Part shown: positions 54,101 through 63,100 of the stretch, in pieces
How the letters are laid out: each line of letters starts with the position of its first letter
Position numbering within the stretch: position 1 is the stretch's first letter
Assembly: GCA_963978545.1 (NCBI GenBank)
Contig: OZ021727.1
Location: 48,273,385 to 48,337,384 of the forward strand
DNA from: Linyphia triangularis
Taxonomy: Eukaryota > Arthropoda > Arachnida > Araneae > Linyphiidae
Direction: 5' to 3'
DNA: 64,000 nucleotides
Made by a program: the position numbers and the translations under genes
The notes under the pieces: model-generated
The model's input: only the letters and a program-made list of their open reading frames with translations
Told to the model about the DNA's origin: nothing
The model's database searches: none

Positions 54101-57100
54101 AAAGATATATCAAAGAGGCCAGGTATCATAAGCAAAGTTACATACAGTAAACTACCAGCTATCTAGATTGCGGCTATTGGTCCTATGTACAATTCTGTCC
54201 AGTTCAGCATCACCCAACCCAATTGTTCCAAACTTAAGTTTGATGTTAAGGTCTAGTATTTAAACTGTGCAGAGCACATGGTTTTATAATCGCAACTAAG
54301 TTTAACATTTTAAAACATATTTTAAAATTTAGCTTAAAATATATAGTCTTGGACTTCATTTTTCTGTAATAAATTTTTCAAATATACAATACCTAAGCAT
54401 TTATGAAACACCAACTACAAGGTCCAAAAATATTGATAAAAGTGGATATTGGTATAAAAAGTGTTTTTAATGATTTGGGTGATAGGAAATGAGTATTATT
54501 TGTAGAACTGACAGTTCAACTTTCTTGTTATTGGACCTGTTCTTTTACCACAAAAGGCTGGAAAGATGGCAGTCTACTGTATTGAAAATTTAGTTTGATC
54601 TAAGAACATTTTTATATTTATGGTATAAATCTTGTACGTAGATTAGCTTTAAAAGTATTACTTGTTTATCATATTCATCACTTCTTTCATTGTAGAGAAC
54701 TAGTCCTTTTGATTTTAAAAGCTTAATACTTTTAACAAGGTCTCGAGGAGTAATGGGCAAGTTCAGAACATTATTTGCCTAAAAATGTAATCAGTAAAGA
54801 GAACTTTATAATAGATTTGGTAAAAGAAAATACATTCTTAAGATGAAAAAAATTCATAAGTCTTAAATCAATTAAGCAAAATCAAAAATAGACATATACT
54901 ATATTTTATCAGTGACAAAAAGGTAATAATTTTATAGAAAACACTGTTAATAGTCACCATACATTTTCTTAACATTAGAGAACAATTAAATTGTGTTTTT
55001 CATATTGGTTATTTAATTACTTCAATTGATTAAGTCGAAAATAGCAGTATTTTATAAAACATTCTGCACTAAAAAAATCTTTATTGTGAAGATTTTCAAA
55101 CAAAGTAAAATTTCTCATTATAAAAGAACTAACTCAATACTAAATTGAGTGGTAAACATATTATAGAATGCAATTCAATATATGTTGTAAAAAAAAAATA
55201 GTAAAACTATTCTTGAGATTATTAATACTATTATTTCATACATACATACTAATATCATTTGGAAGATATAAAAATATTTGAATAATAATCTACAAAATAA
55301 TATATATGGAATAGATATTTCATCATAGCTCATTGAATTGTATTCCAAAAGAAAGTTGCACTCCACTTAATAAATTTATTAATAATTCAATATGCTTTCT
55401 CATATCATACTAACAAAAAGTAAATATTATTGACATACATTAGCGGAAGACTTTACTGAGGCATACAAATTTCAAAGGGAAAATCATATAAAGACCTAGT
55501 AATGAGGATTTGAAAATGTATAAAACTTTATGATGATTTATATTTATAAATAAGTACATCACAAAAATTCTATAATTGAATCATAATAAATAAAAAACTT
55601 CAGTTCTCATTAAAATGAACAAAACATATTTTATAAATATGAACTTAAATATCAAATACCTAGAAACATTTAAATAACAATAGTAATCTCCTTACTGAAA
55701 ATTCTGTATGATTTGGGGATGTTTCTTGATCCAATCTTCCACTCTTTGATCCTTTTAAGCTAACGAGTTTGCATAAAATTTTTCTCTTTCTTTCAACAGC
55801 AGCGAAAAATATTTCTTGCCATGAGACATTTATAGAAAAGTACTAAAAACACACACACACAAAACAAAAATTACGTAGCTTGAAAATACATGTAGTGTTA
55901 TTTGGTAAAAACTTGATTTATAAATTGTAATGATATCAAGAAGATTTTTAAAATTTGGTTCTTAAACAAGAGTTTCATTATACATTGCATCAGAGGCGTA
56001 AATATTTTCTTTAACAAACATTGATTATTTAAAAAAAAATATTTTTAGACTAACTGCATTACTTACTACATTATAAGTACATCATGTTACATGCCTTTAA
56101 GTATCCAAGGCAACAGAATTATACTTTAGTACAAAGTTGCAAATTATTCATTATTTTCAAAAAATTAGTGATATTTATGAAATAATTAGCTTTGACAGCT
56201 CAGCTATTTCACTGTATCAGATGCTAATTATACAACATATAAAAATAAAATTCTTTTACTTATGCAAAATTCATATATAACTGTGTATTCAGCTTTGAAG
56301 TTTGGCTTAATTCATTAAAATTAAAAAGTTGAATGTTTCATTTCTGAGAAGAGAGATCACAAGTCATTTCTAAATATTACAAGTGGAAAAAAAATAGATC
56401 AACATTCAACACAATTTATGTTGTATACTCGGTCCCAACATCAGCGACAGTTCTGGCGATTGCAGCACTAATAATAGAAAAGCGAGAGGAGATGTAAGTA
56501 TTCATACGACGGATTTGCTTGGCTTCATCCATCATGATCTAACGAAGTTAACTTAAGCTAGGTTTAACATCTTATTTCTGTACAAAGATAAAGCTTAATT
56601 AAAAGCAATTTAAAGGCTAAACTAACTCATTTCTATTTTCAAATGACATCTGCCTACACACTGCCCAAAACATAAGGACTCAACCAATCGTGACATTGTA
56701 TGTAGTGTTCGATACACTTATCCAAGTGGCCAACCAATATTTATAAAAGAAGCCAGGGAAATAACCACAATTTCAAATAAATTAAATTTGAAGTTCATTG
56801 GAAACTTCTTTTTCCATGGGAATGTTTCGGATTTACCTTCCTATTGTTTCAATAAACACCATGTGTCATACTTGATATGTATCCTATTAACGAGTATGAA
56901 TGCATGCCCTTATATGGTTTAGTAATTGTTAAGTCCCTGACTACTTTTTAATTTGGATTAATAATATGCTGCTGTAATAAAATCAATTATTTGCAAATAT
57001 CTGTTTAAAAATTATAAGAATAGCTGTAACCTCAGGCTTCAAGTTTTGAATGTTTTCTGATATAAGATTTGAAATATCTATAGTTGGTGAGAGTTTTTTT

Positions 57101-60100
57101 AGGTCTTCAGCACTTTCTGTTTCTATTGTAGCTCTTTGTTCTTCATTTTCATTTGATGAAAGAAAGTTCTAAGCAGAAATAAATTTTATTAAATAAGTCA
57201 ATCAGTAGAGTTATTTAAATTGTTTTTGCATTGCATATGATAACTTTAAGAAGGCTAAAATTTTGATGGTCTTGGCCATACTCCAACTGCTGAGGACAAA
57301 AAAAATATACAAGCAAAAAAAAAAAAAAAATTAAAGAAATTTAACTAAATGAACTAAAATGAAAAAAAAAAAAAAATAACTAAATGAACTAAGAATTTAA
57401 TTAAATCCATTGAAGTTGAAATTAGTATCAATAAACTTGGCAATAATTAAGTGTCAATAGTTCTACTAATATACACAAATTAACAGTCACAAATATTATT
57501 ATAGTTTTATTTTTTTGCCTTAGTTGAATTTTAGTATCTACTAAAAATTGATTGTTTTCTTAGAACTATTTAAGAATTATTACAAGATCTTTTAGTCTAG
57601 TTTATAAAAAATGGATTTGAGTTCACAAATTGCAAGCAAGGATAGAAGAAAGCTTAAGAAACATGACTGAATTAAGCACTATGAAATTTCAATTGTGAAC
57701 AGAGAGTGATGGTAAATTCTTTATTTATCGAAAGTAATTGCTGATTTGTAATTCCAAAATATAGGCATAACATCAATATAACAAAACTCACTTCATATGG
57801 TAGTTTATTAAAGTTTAAATAATTAGACATTTTTTTCCTCCATACAAGTACAGCTAATGGAAATAGATGTTTCCACATAATATCATCCGGAATCTACAAA
57901 AAACAAAAACATGAACTTTTTATAATAAAGTACTAAAAAAAAAAAAAAATGTAATACCTTGAAATGAGGAATTTGAACTAACAGAAAATCAGACAGGGTA
58001 CAGCTCCCAAGGAAAAAAAAACTGAATTAAACATGAAAGCAATAAACACCAGCAAAAACTTTAAAAAAAATCGTAAGTCAAACAAAACTTTAACCTTCCA
58101 TCGGATTGTTCCGGAAAATTTCGCCGAACTCAAACTTTTCCAGGTCACCTGTTCCACATCATTTCACTTCAACAAGTGGTTGAAATAACAGCTGTTTTAG
58201 ATTAAACCCTTACCTGCCACATTCATGTATACACCTTTTTAAGCTGATGCATTATCTGCCATGGGGCAATTCTTTTCCAAAGTACAATTCATTGTATTAC
58301 AATTTTTTAATTTTGTTTTTAAAATGGTTCTAAACATTCCCTATAATCCTTTTGGTCATTCTCCAGTGTTAAAAATAATATTTTCTTAAATTTTCATAAT
58401 TGTAAAGAATTTTTGAAATTCCCACATAACTATCCTTAGCAGGTAAGGAGTTAACTGATGCTTTCTTTCTTCCCTCTATTACTGCCAACAGATTGACCCC
58501 ATGAGGGCAATGGACTTAAAAGCTTTTTAAGATAGGATCAAATTCTTGGTCCTAAATGGCTCTTCCTTTGTGATCCCCCACTTCTAAGTAATAACCCCAT
58601 TCTAGGATGTATTATTTGGACGGTAGCATCCGAGGACCCTTATATTCTTCTGTCTACACTTGAGACTAGTCAAACGAATTGCAATGATTGAATAGGCATT
58701 ATAAAGAAACCATGAAGAAAAAATAGAGCCAAGTAAATTCAAATGAAATAAGAGTAAATTTTGTCTTTCTGTTTCAACTTTTATACATTGTTAGAGCGAT
58801 TCAGATGGCAAAAGTTAAATTATGAATTAGAAATGAAAATTTTTAAATAAAAGTTATGGCAATACAGAGACAGAAGCATTTCTGATGAGCAAAAATCATG
58901 ACTGGCTTTTTAAATTTAATGCAAAAGGAAAAATTTATGTAAGGAAACACGATAAATTTTTTTTCACAAGTTTCATTTTATGAATTTAAATAAAAAACAA
59001 TTTTAACAAGAACAGCTATAGACAAAACGAAAGAATAAACTAAAACAATAAAAATAAAATATGCATATTTTTGGGATACAGCTATTCTTAGGAGTCACTT
59101 ACAAGGTAAATTTCCAGCCAAAGCCTTTACTTTAATAAATCATTCAGTATTTTTAAGAATTTCTCAATGAAATTTAAGGTTTTTACGTTTCAGACCCTTC
59201 AACTAACAAGTAACCACTTTAAATAATTTTTTTAAAATGTATTATTATTCCATGACATACCTTTTCTTGTTTATAAACCGAATCAGGATTAAGCAATTTT
59301 GTCTTGGTTACTAGTAAATTATCTTTAACTTCATATCTCTTGGCACCATCTTTAGTTGGAAGCAAATCAATCCAAGAATATTCTTCCTGGATAAAAAAAC
59401 ACTTTAATACACACATATTTTAATCACAAATAAGTATAAGATTTATATAAAAAAAATAAAAAGGCACAACACATTAGTATTAGTAGTTTTTTTGCAACAA
59501 ATAATAAAAAGTAATATCATACTTTTTGAGAATCAACCCCTTCACCAAAGAAATATCCTGGTTGTGACTTATTTCCTCCTTTATTGGAAGGATATTGCAG
59601 AACATTCTTATTCATCAAATTAGAAGAATCTTCAAATTCAGGCCGTTTGGAAGTATTTTCAATTTCTTTTAAAAACTCTTCGATTACAGTAATTATCATA
59701 TTGTCCCATGAAAACAAATTACCAGAAACCTTAAAAATACAAACATTCATAAAAAATATTTATTGAACAAGATAAGTAATTTTCTATAATTAGTTTTGTT
59801 ACTAACCAGTTTTTTTTTTTTTTTTCATAGAAATTCATGCTAAAAGTTAAAAACAAATGACAAAAAACTAAATACTCAAATGAAAGATTTAGAAAACATA
59901 AAATCATTTTATGTAATAAAAAAAAAAAAAGTGACATATCAGCATAAAGAGTTAAAATGGCATAAAGTACTATTTTAATTAAAATATTTATCATACAATT
60001 TTCATAATATAGATTTCTCACAATAAAGATCTTGTTAAGTTTAGCTGTTTATATTTATCCAAGATGATAAGAATATTTTTACTTAATATTACCATCATGG

Positions 60101-63100
60101 TAACATGTTTTTGTATAATATTATTATTTTTTTTTAATTAAACTTGCTGTTGCTATTTGCTTGGAATATATTTTAAATACTAAATTTTGATATATTTTTT
60201 ACTTCAATAAATTATTATTACTTTAAGTTTATACATGCATTTCTAAACTTAAGACCTTCAACTGCTACTCTGTTTTGATTTATCATTCTTCTCCACTTTA
60301 TATAACTTATGTAATTGAAAATGTTTTCTCAATTTGTAATACATTGTATACAGTAACAAACAGCATTGGACTCGTCCTACGGTAGTGATATTATAATATT
60401 TAAATGTAAAATGGGTTGAAATATAAAAAAAAATAATTCCAATGCACTTTGAATGATGCGATTGTAATGTAATTAACATATATATTTTTAATAAATATCC
60501 AAAAGATTACTAGCTCAAAAGGTTACAATTAAAGGCAAAATCCCTTAACTCAAAGGTATCCTGTTAAAATTAGACCCCTGAATAAGAATAAATTCTGATC
60601 TACAGAGAAGACAAAATAAAAAGTTGTATTTACCAATAACTTAATGTTTGATAAGTCATCATTGGCAGCAATAGTACAAGAAGCATCAGAATTAAGTTTT
60701 CCTTGAATTACATGTTTGCTGTAATCTGACATTATAAAGAATATTTCGTCCCAAGACGGCAAATGCTAAATTAAAATAGAATAAGATTTTAATTATTTTT
60801 CCCATTAATGTTTTGTTTGCTTTTATTTAAAAATATATACTTTAAATGTGGCAAAAACGAATAAAATAGAAAAAATAATTAAATAATGTAAATGGAAAAA
60901 TCTAAATGCACCAGTACAAAATGAAAAAGAGAGTTTAATAAAGGTCAATAATAATATATATATATATTATAATTTTATGTTTGATAGACAAAAGAAAAGT
61001 CAATGAAATGCAATTCTTTAGAATTATATTTTACTTATTTACTTCCTAAATCTAGTTAGATACAAATAAAAAAAAAATGCTAATTATAATTTCAGTAATT
61101 ATATAAAATAATTCTAGACGGCCTTAAAGAACTATAAAGGATCATTTCTGTTAATAGTTTGTAGTCTAAAAGTTGAAGAAAACTGATCAAAGAAAATTAT
61201 ACTGAGGCAAGGTCACTGGCTGAAGCAAGGAATCAGCACTTCCAAATAGAGCCCAGAAAGTACATATGTACACCTGAGGTTATAATTAAGATACATGTGG
61301 TTATAATTAAACTACCACTAAAGTCCTCTAAAACCTGCTCTAATAAATGTATCTTTATAAAATTTGGTATCCATAGTAAAATTACATCCACAGAAAAAAA
61401 AAGTAGTCTCTGTTCAAATGGAAACATAAGTGAAATGTGGCATTTAAGGACTTTTGAATCTAAAATTTGTAGGGAAACTTCATTGGATGCATTGTAAATA
61501 AAATTTTAGAAAAAAATCCTATTAACTATAGTTTGTAATTAATACCTATCATTATGTGTATCATTTGCAAAAAATTTTTGCTATAACTTTTGAACCCCTA
61601 AGAGTCTTGAATCGTTTAGAATCCAAGAAATGTCCTTCATGAAAATTTGCTTGAAATTCAAATAGTAGCTGGTTTTACAAGAAAATTACTTATCTCACAT
61701 GTTGAAAATATCTCAAAGTGATATACAAACCTTTTTATAAACTACTTACAACATTGTAGTATAAAAAATAAAATGCACTTGCAAATTAAATAATGTGTTA
61801 GGAGTAGTTCCTTTCACATTATCTTATTCCTTATAAAAAAAAGTTTGTCGATAACTTATAATGCAGATGGCCTAACACCTAAATGAAATAAGAAATTTTT
61901 TCCAATTTTTGATGTGGATACTGGAAGTAGAACTAACAGTTTAGAGTAACAAAGCATTCTTATTATAAATATAAAATACACTTTTAATTAACCTAAAGCA
62001 ATAAAAGCTAGAATAAACTTTACTTTCAGGTTCTGATTATTTTAGGTGGAAACTTATTTTAGTTTACCTGATTTGATATTTCTTGCTCTAGAAGAGCATG
62101 CAAATCAATCTGATTTGGATTCATTTCTTTTATTGTTTGTTCAACTGCTTCTATAAAAATGTCAGTCCAATGAAGGAAATCTGAATCATTCTGGAATTTA
62201 AATAGGGATAACATTTATTTAATATACAATGCAATTTAATTTAATAAGAACAAAGTCAAAGAAAAATAAGGTAACACAAAATTTTAGATTTTTAAATGAT
62301 TTAAAATGCTAGGTTTACAATATGAAACAAATGTCAGGGGACTTAAAAGATTAATATAATTAATAAATAATATTTTATAACTTTGATCAATTATTATTAT
62401 TTTGTAGAAAAAATTAATTCATGAGAGTTTAAAACTTGAGGCTAAATATAAAAAAAAACTTCACAAAGGAATTATGCATGCAACATAGAAATCGCTTTTC
62501 GAAACGTATAGCTTTTTACAATCTTATATTGTCTCTAAATTTTAAACACACACAGGAAAAATTCTTTACATAGCTTTGTGGTATCTAGTTTTTTACACAC
62601 TTCTTTAAAACATAAAATATTTGAACAACCATTGTTGCAGTATAAGTGTAATATAAAAAATAAATTTCTGATGCACAATCAGCCTACTTTCAGTTGAACT
62701 ACGTAGATATTTGGCTTAAATTAAAATCAAATTTCTGAATTCTGGAGATTAAAATATAATAAATCAATAAACCTTTGTGGCATGTCAAAACTGTTGTCTT
62801 TCCATTGGCCCTAAAAATTTGAATTTTTAAGTAGTAGCCAGTGGCCAGTAGACACTTTTAATTTAGTAGCCATTTCATCACCCTTTTTTTTCTTCCAGTG
62901 GTGCAGCCAGGGTAAGGAAGGTTGGGGTTTTACCTTTTACCTGAATGTAAGTTTTACTACCTTTCAACTGAATTTAGTTAAGGCCTAACTTAACGGCCTG
63001 AACAATTTAGTTAAGGCCTTAAAGTCATACTTGGTATTCTAAAGAACTTATTTAAGCTTTTAAAGTTCATTTTACTAAAGGTAAAAGATCACAAAACAAT

